A DNA stretch of 5,601 nucleotides from Treponema sp. (GCA_031258505.1 JAIRMT010000017.1:1-5601), one strand, 5' to 3'; shown: positions 1 to 5,588, counted from the stretch's first letter. Translations and numbers: made by a program. The notes: generated by a model not told the origin, from the sequence alone.

Positions 1-230
1 AGCGAGGGGGAGCAGCGGAGTAAACGGCGCGGCATTGGCGAATAGAGGCGCGCTTCTTCCTCAACGGCGCTCCCCCTTCTTCTTCTTTCTTAGCGCGCTT
101 GAGCGCGATACGGGCGTATATGCGACTGGTATAGAGGCGCTTGAGAATTTCTATGCGTTTATCCTGACTGTCAGACGAACCGCATTGACAAAGTCTGCTA
201 TGCGTCTAATCATACATCAATAAGTTTAGT
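1..230. other. Upstream region without a supportable gene
   Basis: This stretch precedes fucI and I find no gene in it. One frame stays open from base 2 to 223, but its translation is low-complexity (runs of Phe, Arg and Ala) and resembles no family I know. A second frame reads a few residues and stops at TAA 21-23, which could be the tail of a gene cut by the window edge. The stretch contains GGGGGAGC (6-13) facing GCTCCCCC (69-76) followed by a pyrimidine-only tract to 90, a small CGCGC-TTGA-GCGCG hairpin (94-107), and a repeated ATAGAGGCGC (42-51 and 131-140). Confidence 0.5.
185..212 (+). promoter_or_regulatory. Weak sigma-70-like promoter candidate for fucI
   Basis: A perfect TTGACA box lies at 185-190. 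The best-placed -10 is TAATCA at 207-212 (16-base spacer), which matches TATAAT poorly. TCTAAT at 205-210 matches better, but its spacer is only 14 bases. Transcription from here would begin near 219 and leave a short leader holding the fucI ribosome binding site, so the position is sensible. The weak -10 means this could be chance, or a promoter that needs an activator. Confidence 0.22.
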
Positions 231-235
231 GGAGG
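231..235 (+). promoter_or_regulatory. Ribosome binding site of fucI
   Basis: GGAGG lies four bases before the ATG at 240. This fixes the start at 240 rather than at the next in-frame ATG (264), which has no such site. The choice matters because it gives the protein about 20 residues ahead of the conserved LPKIGIRP block. Confidence 0.75.
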
Positions 236-239
236 CTTT

Positions 240-2054
240 ATGGCTGATGTTAGTAATCTCAAGATGAACCCGCCGGTAAACCGGTTCAGGGGGGCATTAC
301 CAAAGATTGGAATTAGACCCACGATTGATGGCCGCAGACGTGGGGTGAGAGAATCTCTCGAAGATGTAACTATGGGACTGGCACGGGCGGCGGCCAAGCT
401 CATTAGCGAAAACCTGCTCCACCCCAACGGTATGCCGGTGGAGTGTGTTATTGCTGATAGTACCATTGGCGGCGTTGCTGAAGCAGCCGCCTGTCAGGAT
501 AAGTTCAGCCGCGAGAACGTCGCGGTTACGCTTACCGTTAGCCCGTGCTGGTGCTACGGCTCGGAAACAATGGACATGGACCCGCTTACTATCAAGGCTG
601 TCTGGGGGTTCAATGGTACCGACCGTCCTGGCGCAGTGTATTTGGCGGCGGTACTGGCGGCGCATAGCCAGAAGGGGCTTCCCGCCTTTGGTATCTATGG
701 GCAGGATGTGCAAGACCTCACTGACATTAGCGTGATACCCTCTGATGTCAGTGAGAAGCTGCTGCGTTTTGCCCGCGCTGCCCTTGCAGCCGCGTGGATG
801 CGGGGTAAAAGTTACCTGTCTATCGGTTCGGTATCAATGGGTATTGCTGGTTCTATTAGTAATGCGGACTTCTTTCAGGAATATCTGGGTATGCGAAACG
901 AGTATGTTGATATGTCCGAGATCACGCGGCGGCTTGAGGAGAAGATTTTCTCTGACGCTGAATACCGGCGCGCCCTTGAGTGGGTCAAGGCGAACTGTAA
1001 GGAAGGGCCTGATAATAACCCGCAGGAGCAGCAGCATAGCAGGCAGCGTAAGGATGAGGTGTGGAAGACCTGCGTTAAGATGGCAATCATTGTCCGTGAT
1101 CTTATGGTTGGTAACCCTGACCTCAAGCGCAAGAAGCTGGACGAGGAAGCGCTTGGGCATAACGCGATACTGGCGGGCTTTCAGGGACAGCGCCACTGGA
1201 ACGACCATTCCCCTAATGGCGACTTCCTTGAGGTTATCCTGAACTCGTCGTTTGACTGGAATGGTATCCGCGCTCCTTATATCGTTGCTACAGAAAACGA
1301 CGGCCTTAATGGTGTGTCCATGCTTTTCGGACACCTGCTTACTGGTACTGCCCAGCTTTTCTCAGATGTGCGTACCTACTGGAGTCCAGCGGCAATCGAG
1401 CGTGTTACGGGCTGGAAACCTGATGGGGGCGCGGCTAACGGGCTGATTCACCTCATCAACTCAGGCGCCACTACCCTGGACGGTATTGGTAAACAGCGCA
1501 AGGACGGTAAACCTGCGATAAAGCCCTTCTGGGAGACCACGCTAGAGGAGGCGGGCGCGGCTCTTGACGCGGTGAGCTGGCGTTACGCCAGCCTTGGCTA
1601 CTTCCGCGGCGGCGGCTATTCGTCGGACTTTCTCACTGAGGGCGATATGCCGGTAACAATGTGTCGGCTGAATCTGGTCAAGGGCGTGGGGCCGGTGCTC
1701 CAGCTTACCGAAGGCTTCACGGTGAGTATCCCGGACTTTGTTCACGACAAACTCGACGAGCGCACTGACCCGACCTGGCCCACGACATGGTTTGCGCCGA
1801 GGCTGACTGGCGAAGGCGCGTTCCGGGACGTGTATTCGGTGATGGCGGCTTGGGGCGCGAACCACGGCGCTATCTCCTACGGACACATCGGCGCAGACCT
1901 CATCACGCTGGCAAGCATACTGCGGATACCGGTGTGTATGCACAATGTTGACCCTAACGCCATCTATCGCCCATCGTATTGGAACGCCTTTGGCATGGAC
2001 ACGGAAGGCGCTGACTACCGAGCCTGCGCCGCGCTGGGACCTTTGTATAAATAG
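240..2054 (+). CDS. fucI: L-fucose isomerase
   Basis: This cytoplasmic enzyme interconverts L-fucose and L-fuculose, the first step of fucose catabolism before fuculokinase and fuculose-phosphate aldolase; family members also act on D-arabinose. The 604 residues align along their whole length with E. coli FucI (591 residues) as I recall it. The shared blocks include LPKIGIRPTIDGRR, SPCWCYGSETMDMDP, GFNGTDRPGAVYLAA, GFQGQRHW, SSFDWNG, TYWSPAAIERVTG, YFRGGGYSS, WPTTWFAPRLTG and WGANHG. The Mn2+/catalytic residues known in the family (Glu337, Asp361, His528 in E. coli) are present as Glu352, Asp376 and His542. The three family domains would fall near 1-187, 188-367 and 368-604. The extra length is a roughly 15-residue N-terminal extension rich in Asn and Pro. 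No fucose kinase, aldolase or permease follows, so the gene sits apart from a classical fuc operon within this window. It looks intact. Confidence 0.96.
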   Translation: MADVSNLKMNPPVNRFRGALPKIGIRPTIDGRRRGVRESLEDVTMGLARAAAKLISENLLHPNGMPVECVIADSTIGGVAEAAACQDKFSRENVAVTLTVSPCWCYGSETMDMDPLTIKAVWGFNGTDRPGAVYLAAVLAAHSQKGLPAFGIYGQDVQDLTDISVIPSDVSEKLLRFARAALAAAWMRGKSYLSIGSVSMGIAGSISNADFFQEYLGMRNEYVDMSEITRRLEEKIFSDAEYRRALEWVKANCKEGPDNNPQEQQHSRQRKDEVWKTCVKMAIIVRDLMVGNPDLKRKKLDEEALGHNAILAGFQGQRHWNDHSPNGDFLEVILNSSFDWNGIRAPYIVATENDGLNGVSMLFGHLLTGTAQLFSDVRTYWSPAAIERVTGWKPDGGAANGLIHLINSGATTLDGIGKQRKDGKPAIKPFWETTLEEAGAALDAVSWRYASLGYFRGGGYSSDFLTEGDMPVTMCRLNLVKGVGPVLQLTEGFTVSIPDFVHDKLDERTDPTWPTTWFAPRLTGEGAFRDVYSVMAAWGANHGAISYGHIGADLITLASILRIPVCMHNVDPNAIYRPSYWNAFGMDTEGADYRACAALGPLYK

Positions 2055-2074
2055 CCTATATTTATAGAAGAGAA

Positions 2075-2106
2075 TTGTACGGGTACAGCAGACTGTACTC
2101 GTACAG
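2075..2106. repeat. Strong hairpin made of two adjacent GTAC-rich palindromes
   Basis: Two 14-bp dyads lie end to end. TTGTACGGGTACAG (2075-2088) is near-perfect and CTGTACTCGTACAG (2093-2106) is perfect (6-2-6). Together they fold into one hairpin: bases 2075-2088 pair with 2093-2106 through a 14-bp stem with two G-T wobbles and a CAGA loop. The hairpin begins 21 bases after the fucI stop. No T-run follows, so it is not a textbook intrinsic terminator. It may be an mRNA-end stabiliser, or a tandem operator for a regulator of the downstream transporter. Which of these it is cannot be told from sequence alone. Confidence 0.6.
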
Positions 2107-2123
2107 CATATATGGCATGGCTC

Positions 2124-2144
2124 CATACGAGCGTATGAATTCAT
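2124..2144. promoter_or_regulatory. Overlapping palindromes at the transporter start
   Basis: CATACGAGCGTATG (2124-2137) is a perfect 6-2-6 dyad with the same geometry as the palindrome at 2093-2106. It runs into a second perfect palindrome, ATGAATTCAT (2135-2144), which ends four bases before the transporter ATG. Binding of a dimeric regulator here would cover the translation start region. This is an operator-like arrangement by inference; no cognate regulator is visible in the window. Confidence 0.35.
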
Positions 2145-2148
2145 AAAG

Positions 2149-3579
2149 ATGGGAAATAAATTGACACAAACAAAAAGCGATGCGGCAAGCCGGCTTGGAA
2201 TAGAGCCGATTGGGAAGCTGTTACTCCGGTTTTCATTGCCGGCGATAACTGGGATGTTGGTAAATGCGCTGTACAACGTCGTTGACCGTATCTTCGTAGG
2301 GCGCGGCGTGAGCGAGGCGGCTTTAGGCGGGCTGTCGCTCGCCATGCCGTTGATGACGGTATTCATGGCGTTTTCGATGCTCTTTGGCATTGGCGCGGCA
2401 AACATGATTTCGATGAGACTTGGTCAAGGCCGAAAAGACGAGGCTGCAAACGCCCTTAACCACTGTTTCTGGCTCCTACTCGTCATGGGCATCCTCATTA
2501 TGGCGGCGGGACTGCTCTTTCTGGAGCCGCTTTTGTCCATACTGGGAGCGCAGGAGGGAAGCGCTTCCCTTGAATACACCCGCAAGTATTTCCGTATCAT
2601 TCTGTACGGGGCGGTTTTTTCTATGCTTGGCTTTGGTTTCTCTCATTGCACTCGCGCACAGGGCTTCCCGACCATCACCATGATTAGTATGTTCATTGGC
2701 GCGGGTATGAACATCATCCTCGACCCCATTTTCATCTTCATTCTGGGCTGGGGCGTGGAAGGCGCGGCCTGGGCAACAATCATCTCGCAGTTGGCGTCGG
2801 CAATCTGGATACTAACGTTCAGTTTCAGTAAGAAAGCAGTGATACACCTCAAGATAAGGTTGCTGAAACCGTCGCTCAAGATTGTGCTGGACATAATGAC
2901 CTTTGGTTCGTCCCAATTCCTCATGCAGTTGGTTATGTCAGGCGTTGGCTGGTTAAACAACTATAGCGTAAGTCTGTACGGCGCTGAGGCTCTGGGCGTT
3001 GCCAATGGCGGCGATGTGGCCTTGTCAGGCATGAACATCTCTGGCTCTCTGCTGATGCTGATTCTCATGCCCATCTTTGGTATTAACCAGGGCGCGCAAC
3101 CCATACTCGGCTTCAACTATGGCGCAAAGCGTTTTGACCGTGTGTTAAGCGCTTATCTGCGGGCGATAGCGGCGGCAACTGGCATCTGTACGCTTGGTTT
3201 TGCGGCAGTGCAAATCTTCACGGTGTCAATGGTGCAAATCTTCACGCCTGATGGCAGTCCCGCACTCTTGCGCTTTGCCACCTGGACCATACGTGTTTCA
3301 ATGCTGTTACTGCCGCTGGCGGGCTTCCAGATTGTGTCGTCGAATATGTTTGTCGTTACTGGTCGTCCCAAGACCTCGATAGTGCTGTCGCTGTTGCGGC
3401 AGTGTATCGCGCTGATTCCCTGTATACTCCTCTTTGGTCATATCTGGGGACTCTGGGGCGTGGTTGCGGCGATGCCGGTTGCTGATGGTTTCTCGTTTAT
3501 TGTAACGGCGATACTCGTCGGGTTTGAGTTAAAGAAACTGCGGGCAGCGGCGAGGAGCAGTAGACACGGGCAGCGGTAA
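2149..3579 (+). CDS. MATE family efflux transporter (MepA/NorM-like)
   Basis: This inner-membrane secondary transporter exports drugs or other, often cationic, compounds using a Na+ or H+ gradient. The 476 residues match the family's usual length and show about 12 hydrophobic segments in two halves: roughly 24-44, 58-80, 104-124, 146-166, 176-200, 204-226, then 248-272, 290-310, 333-357, 378-402, 408-430 and 434-457. MepA-type blocks are plain: PAITGMLVNALYNVVDRIFVG (29-50), GGDVALSGMNISGS (287-300) and PIFGINQGAQPILGFNYGAKRFDR (308-331). The C-terminus is a basic tail. The substrate cannot be read from the sequence. The ATG at 2149 has no clear ribosome binding site. An in-frame TTG at 2161 follows GGGA with a six-base gap and could be the real start, dropping four residues. 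A 15-bp direct repeat (3208-3222, 3232-3246) encodes two VQIFT copies without altering the reading frame. Confidence 0.92.
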   Translation: MGNKLTQTKSDAASRLGIEPIGKLLLRFSLPAITGMLVNALYNVVDRIFVGRGVSEAALGGLSLAMPLMTVFMAFSMLFGIGAANMISMRLGQGRKDEAANALNHCFWLLLVMGILIMAAGLLFLEPLLSILGAQEGSASLEYTRKYFRIILYGAVFSMLGFGFSHCTRAQGFPTITMISMFIGAGMNIILDPIFIFILGWGVEGAAWATIISQLASAIWILTFSFSKKAVIHLKIRLLKPSLKIVLDIMTFGSSQFLMQLVMSGVGWLNNYSVSLYGAEALGVANGGDVALSGMNISGSLLMLILMPIFGINQGAQPILGFNYGAKRFDRVLSAYLRAIAAATGICTLGFAAVQIFTVSMVQIFTPDGSPALLRFATWTIRVSMLLLPLAGFQIVSSNMFVVTGRPKTSIVLSLLRQCIALIPCILLFGHIWGLWGVVAAMPVADGFSFIVTAILVGFELKKLRAAARSSRHGQR

Positions 3580-3580
3580 C

Positions 3581-3610
3581 TTGAAAGCGTTGATTTCATG
3601 CTGTTATGAT
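3581..3610 (+). promoter_or_regulatory. Sigma-70-like promoter candidate just before prfA
   Basis: TTGAAA (3581-3586) and TATGAT (3605-3610) each match the consensus at five of six positions, with an 18-base spacer. It fills the 36-bp gap after the transporter stop. A start about seven bases past the -10 falls at or next to the prfA ATG (3616), so the transcript would have almost no leader. It may be real, or prfA may be read from upstream. Confidence 0.35.
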
Positions 3611-3615
3611 GAGCT

Positions 3616-4692
3616 ATGCAAAAGAACGAAAGACTCTCTTCCCTCCTGCGCCGTTATGAGGAGGTAGCCCAGCTTATTCAAGACCCGGAACTGGTAAAGA
3701 ATCAGCAGAAGTACCGGGAAACCATGAAAGAATACGCTTTTTTAAGCGATATTGCCGTTGCTGACAGGGAAAGTGAAACCCTGAACAGCCAGATTGCTGA
3801 CGCAAAGACTTTGTTTCAGGAAGAAAAAGACCCTGATATGCGGGAACTGGCAAAAGAGGAACTGCGGGAACTGGAACTGCGTCTGCGAGACGTGGAAGAC
3901 CGGCTGAAGTTCCTGCTCATACCCAGAGACCCGCTTGACGAGAAGAACATCATCATGGAGATACGCGCTGGAACCGGGGGCGATGAAGCCGCGCTCTTTG
4001 CCGCTGACCTGTTCCGTATGTACTCCCGTTTCGCTGAAACGCGGGGCTGGAAGTTCGAGACCATGAGTTCCAATGAGACTGAGCTTGGTGGGATTAAGGA
4101 AATCATCTTTTCGATTAGCGGTAGTAATGTGTATGAAAACCTGCGCTATGAATCCGGCGTTCATCGGGTGCAGCGCGTTCCAGCGACCGAGGCTTCGGGA
4201 CGTATCCATACCTCGGCGGTTACTGTGGCAGTGCTTCCTGAAGCTGACGAGACTGAAATTGACATACGGCCGGATGACCTCCGCATTGACGTGATGCGGG
4301 CTGGGGGTCCGGGCGGCCAGTGCGTCAACACCACTGACTCGGCGGTACGCATCATCCACCTTCCCACTGGTATTACGGTGCATTGTCAGGATGAAAAGAG
4401 CCAGATAAAGAACAAGGCAAAAGCTATGCGGATTCTTCGCGCCCGCATCTACGAGATGGAAGCGGCGAAAGCAGCGGCGGAACGCGCCGAGTCCAGGAAG
4501 ACGCAGGTCGGGTCCGGCGACCGTTCTGAGCGCATCCGCACCTACAACTTTCCCCAAAACCGGCTCACGGACCACCGCATCAACCTCACGCTGTACAAGC
4601 TCGACCTCATCATACAGGGCGATGTGGCGGAACTGTTTGACGCGCTGAAGCTGTCGGCCAGGGAGGAGCTGCTCGGCGCCACAGCGTCTTGA
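3616..4692 (+). CDS. prfA: Peptide chain release factor 1 (RF1)
   Basis: RF1 recognises UAA and UAG in the ribosomal A site and triggers hydrolysis of peptidyl-tRNA. At 358 residues it matches the family (E. coli 360) from end to end. The coiled-coil-rich domain 1 covers about 1-100, followed by the conserved EIRAGTGGDEAALFAADLFRM region. The stop-codon reading tripeptide of class RF1 is Pro189-Ala190-Thr191 (PAT, not the SPF of RF2). The catalytic loop is Gly233-Gly234-Gln235 within GPGGQCVNTTDSAVR, and the tail carries SGDRSERIRTYNFPQ and LTDHRINLTLYKLD. The residue after GGQ is Cys; many proteobacterial proteins have His there. The ATG at 3616 fits the family's N-terminus but has only a poor ribosome binding site. 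The usual partner gene prmC, whose product methylates this Gln, does not follow. The stop TGA overlaps a short ORF as TGATG. Confidence 0.97.
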   Translation: MQKNERLSSLLRRYEEVAQLIQDPELVKNQQKYRETMKEYAFLSDIAVADRESETLNSQIADAKTLFQEEKDPDMRELAKEELRELELRLRDVEDRLKFLLIPRDPLDEKNIIMEIRAGTGGDEAALFAADLFRMYSRFAETRGWKFETMSSNETELGGIKEIIFSISGSNVYENLRYESGVHRVQRVPATEASGRIHTSAVTVAVLPEADETEIDIRPDDLRIDVMRAGGPGGQCVNTTDSAVRIIHLPTGITVHCQDEKSQIKNKAKAMRILRARIYEMEAAKAAAERAESRKTQVGSGDRSERIRTYNFPQNRLTDHRINLTLYKLDLIIQGDVAELFDALKLSAREELLGATAS

Positions 4693-4748
4693 TGGCAGGA
4701 ACGCGGCATATCTACTACATCCAACCTTCCAAGCAGGCGGTGATGTAA
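4692..4748 (+). other. 18-codon ORF overlapping the prfA stop (TGATG)
   Basis: The ATG at 4692 shares its A with the prfA TGA (4690-4692), the arrangement typical of a translationally coupled next gene. The frame then reads MAGTRHIYYIQPSKQAVM and stops at TAA 4746-4748. In many bacteria prmC sits at this spot, but these residues do not resemble PrmC. It could be a coupled leader peptide, the scrap of a lost gene, or chance. Confidence 0.15.
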
Positions 4749-4829
4749 TCCGCAATCCCCGCCTGCGCTCTTGAATTCGGGGTCGTTCAGCGCCTGACGG
4801 CAGGCGGCTGAATAGTTACGCTTGTTCAT
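4715..4829 (-). pseudogene. Possible frameshifted mini-gene, unknown
   Basis: On the minus strand an ATG at 4829 is preceded by AGGGAG (4841-4846) with an 11-base gap. The frame begins MNKRNYSAACRQALNDPEFK. After about 20 codons that frame runs on as an implausible antisense reading of prfA. Shifting by one base near 4768-4770 instead gives AQAGIADYITACLEGWM and an immediate TAG (4715-4717). The joined 37-residue reading looks protein-like throughout, which suggests a small gene broken by a one-base change, or one read by frameshifting. I do not recognise a family. It converges with prfA. Confidence 0.3.
4734..4810. repeat. Alternating CAGGCGG / CCGCCTG inverted repeats
   Basis: CAGGCGG (4734-4740) is perfectly complementary to CCGCCTG (4759-4765) across an 18-base loop. 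A second CAGGCGG (4801-4807) pairs with CGCCTG (4791-4796) across ACGG, and that stem extends through CAG/CTG to 4788 and 4810 with one bulged G. Either CAGGCGG copy can pair with either partner. The structures lie 40-120 bases beyond prfA and could protect or end its transcript, but no T-run follows. Confidence 0.4.
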
Positions 4830-4882
4830 CTTTGGTAAAACTCCCTGAATTTATCATTGTGTCATTGCGGTGTGGAAATGTT

Positions 4883-4974
4883 TCCCAGCTGCGCTGGGAC
4901 GCGCAGCGGAATGGCCTAGCCCGTTGCCGAGGCCGAGCCGCCTACCGGCGGCGCAGCCAGCGTAGCTGGCGCGC
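4883..4974. repeat. G+C-rich cluster of tandem hairpins (REP-like or mobile remnant)
   Basis: Four or five stem-loops are packed into about 90 bases. TCCCAGC/GCTGGGA (4883-4889, 4893-4899) has a TGC loop. The alternative GCTGCGC/GCGCAGC (4888-4894, 4901-4907) competes with it. GGCCT/AGGCC spans 4913-4934. GCCGCC/GGCGGC (4937-4942, 4947-4952) has a TACC loop. GCGC-A-GCCAGC-GTA-GCTGGC-GCGC (4951-4974) is a 10-bp stem with one bulged A. No frame through it looks coding. It sits between A+T-richer flanks, directly against the broken end of hicA. Candidates are a dispersed palindromic repeat, the remnant of a small mobile element, an attC-type site, or a structured RNA. Confidence 0.5.
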
Positions 4975-4987
4975 ATATACAGACCTG

Positions 4988-5011
4988 TTATGCGAAATCC
5001 ATTTTGCATAA
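4988..5011. promoter_or_regulatory. Near-perfect 24-bp palindrome at the hicA fragment start
   Basis: Arms TTATGCGAAAT (4988-4998) and ATTTTGCATAA (5001-5011) pair at 11 positions, one being a G-T wobble, around a CC centre. A related palindrome, TATGCATA, lies at 5049-5056. HicB-type antitoxins with DNA-binding domains repress their own operons through palindromic operators, so this could be the site for the downstream protein. It lies inside the toxin fragment, however, so the origin is uncertain. Confidence 0.3.
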
Positions 5012-5121
5012 AATCGTTAAAAAAAGGGAATTTACGTGAAACTATACCTATGCATAAAGAATTGAAAAAAGGGTTAGAACAAAAATTATTGAAGAGATTA
5101 AATGACGAAGGAGGAAGATGA
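4990..5121 (+). pseudogene. hicA: HicA-type toxin, C-terminal fragment
   Basis: HicA toxins are small (about 60 residues) mRNA-cleaving proteins with a dsRNA-binding-like fold and a catalytic His in a G-S-H motif. This frame reads KKGNLRETIPMH and then ELKKGLEQKLLKRL, which matches the second half of the family (HP-x-K-x-x-x-x-TIPxH, then E-x-x-x-GLE-x-K-x-L). The G-S-H region is absent, because the open frame extends upstream only to TAG 4963-4965 and enters the G+C-rich hairpins. No ribosome binding site precedes the ATG at 4990. The fragment ends at TGA 5119-5121, overlapping the antitoxin ATG by one base, as in an intact toxin-antitoxin operon. I infer a truncated, inactive toxin. A run of seven A at 5019-5025 could also hide a frameshift: one alternative frame before it reads ILHKIVKK. 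Confidence 0.6.
5108..5114 (+). promoter_or_regulatory. Ribosome binding site of hicB
   Basis: AAGGAGG lies inside the last codons of the hicA fragment. The gap to ATG 5121 is six bases (good) and to ATG 5118 only three, so the second Met of the ATGATG pair is the more likely start. Confidence 0.7.
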
Positions 5122-5546
5122 TGAAATATCACTTTAAGATACATAAAGAAAAGGTTGGATTTTGGGCTGAATGCTTGGAATTAAATGGGTGTGTTACTCA
5201 GGCGAATACTCAAGAGGAATTATATAAAAATTGTGAAGAAGCATTAAATTTGTTTCTTGAAGAACCAAATGATTCAAAAATTATATTCCCATTACCTGAC
5301 AACTCGTTGGATACTAAAAATGACACAGTAAAAATTCAAGTTGAACCGGAAATTGCATTGGCTGTATTATTGCGAAATTATAGGCTTAATTCTAATATGA
5401 GACAAAAACAAGTTGCAGAAATGTTAGGAATGAAAAATATTTACAGCTATCAGAGGCTGGAAAAGAAGTCTAATCCTAGATTAACAATTATAAATAAAAT
5501 ACATACAGTATTTCCAGAAATTGAATTAAATTATCTATTGCAATAA
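5121..5546 (+). CDS. hicB: HicB family antitoxin with C-terminal HTH domain
   Basis: HicB neutralises the HicA mRNA interferase by binding it and usually represses the hicAB promoter. Residues 1-49 carry the HicB fold signature: MKYHFKIHKEK, then GFWAECLELNGCVTQANT, then EEALNLFLEEP. A linker rich in Pro, Asp and Lys follows. Residues 83-133 form an XRE-type helix-turn-helix (RQKQVAEMLGMKNIYSYQRLEKKSNP), the presumed DNA-binding part. The 141-residue length suits two-domain HicB proteins. The ATG at 5121 is chosen from ribosome-binding-site spacing; ATG 5118 would add one Met. It overlaps the toxin stop (TGATG), so the two were translationally coupled. Its base composition is about one third G+C and its A/T-ending codons contrast sharply with prfA, which points to horizontal acquisition. 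With no intact toxin beside it, it may act as an orphan regulator, an anti-toxin against related HicA, or simply be decaying. Confidence 0.88.
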   Translation: MKYHFKIHKEKVGFWAECLELNGCVTQANTQEELYKNCEEALNLFLEEPNDSKIIFPLPDNSLDTKNDTVKIQVEPEIALAVLLRNYRLNSNMRQKQVAEMLGMKNIYSYQRLEKKSNPRLTIINKIHTVFPEIELNYLLQ

Positions 5547-5588
5547 TTTATAGAAGTAATACATCAAAATAGCAACAAAACCCACTTC

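Larger units (their letters stand above)
4693..4989. other. Intergenic region between prfA and the hicAB remnant, no intact gene
   Basis: About 300 bases without a gene I can support. From left to right it holds the short coupled ORF, the alternating inverted repeats with the possible frameshifted minus-strand mini-gene over them, a short A+T-richer stretch (about 4811-4882) in which I see nothing, and the G+C-rich hairpin cluster (4883-4974). The missing prmC and the abrupt composition change at its right end suggest that this region has been rearranged. Confidence 0.6.

Noticed and set aside
35..223. 62-codon + strand reading before fucI
   Set aside because: The translation is low-complexity with Phe and Arg runs, the start has no ribosome binding site, and it matches no known family. 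The frame is open from base 2, so this could at most be the tail of an unseen gene.
2075..2106. Classical intrinsic terminator of fucI
   Set aside because: The hairpin is strong, but its stem is rich in A-T steps and it is followed by AGCATATATGG rather than a T-run, so it was described as a hairpin/operator candidate only.
2161..2166. TTGACA as a -35 box
   Set aside because: It lies within the first codons of the transporter (or is its TTG start) and no suitably spaced -10 follows ahead of any other gene.
1542..2405. 287-codon minus-strand ORF
   Set aside because: It is antisense to the end of fucI and the start of the MATE gene, both clearly real. Its translation is Arg/Cys-rich and not protein-like, and it spans the palindromic spacer.
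3742..4755. 337-codon minus-strand ORF
   Set aside because: It is fully antisense to the highly conserved prfA and is explained by that gene's codon composition.
4542..4829. 95-codon minus-strand ORF taken at full length
   Set aside because: Only its first 20 or so codons look protein-like. The rest runs antisense into prfA and reads Ser/Arg-rich. The short frameshifted version was kept instead.
4883..4974. CRISPR array or tRNA gene
   Set aside because: The stems differ from each other with no regular repeat-spacer spacing, and no cloverleaf or T-loop signature is present.
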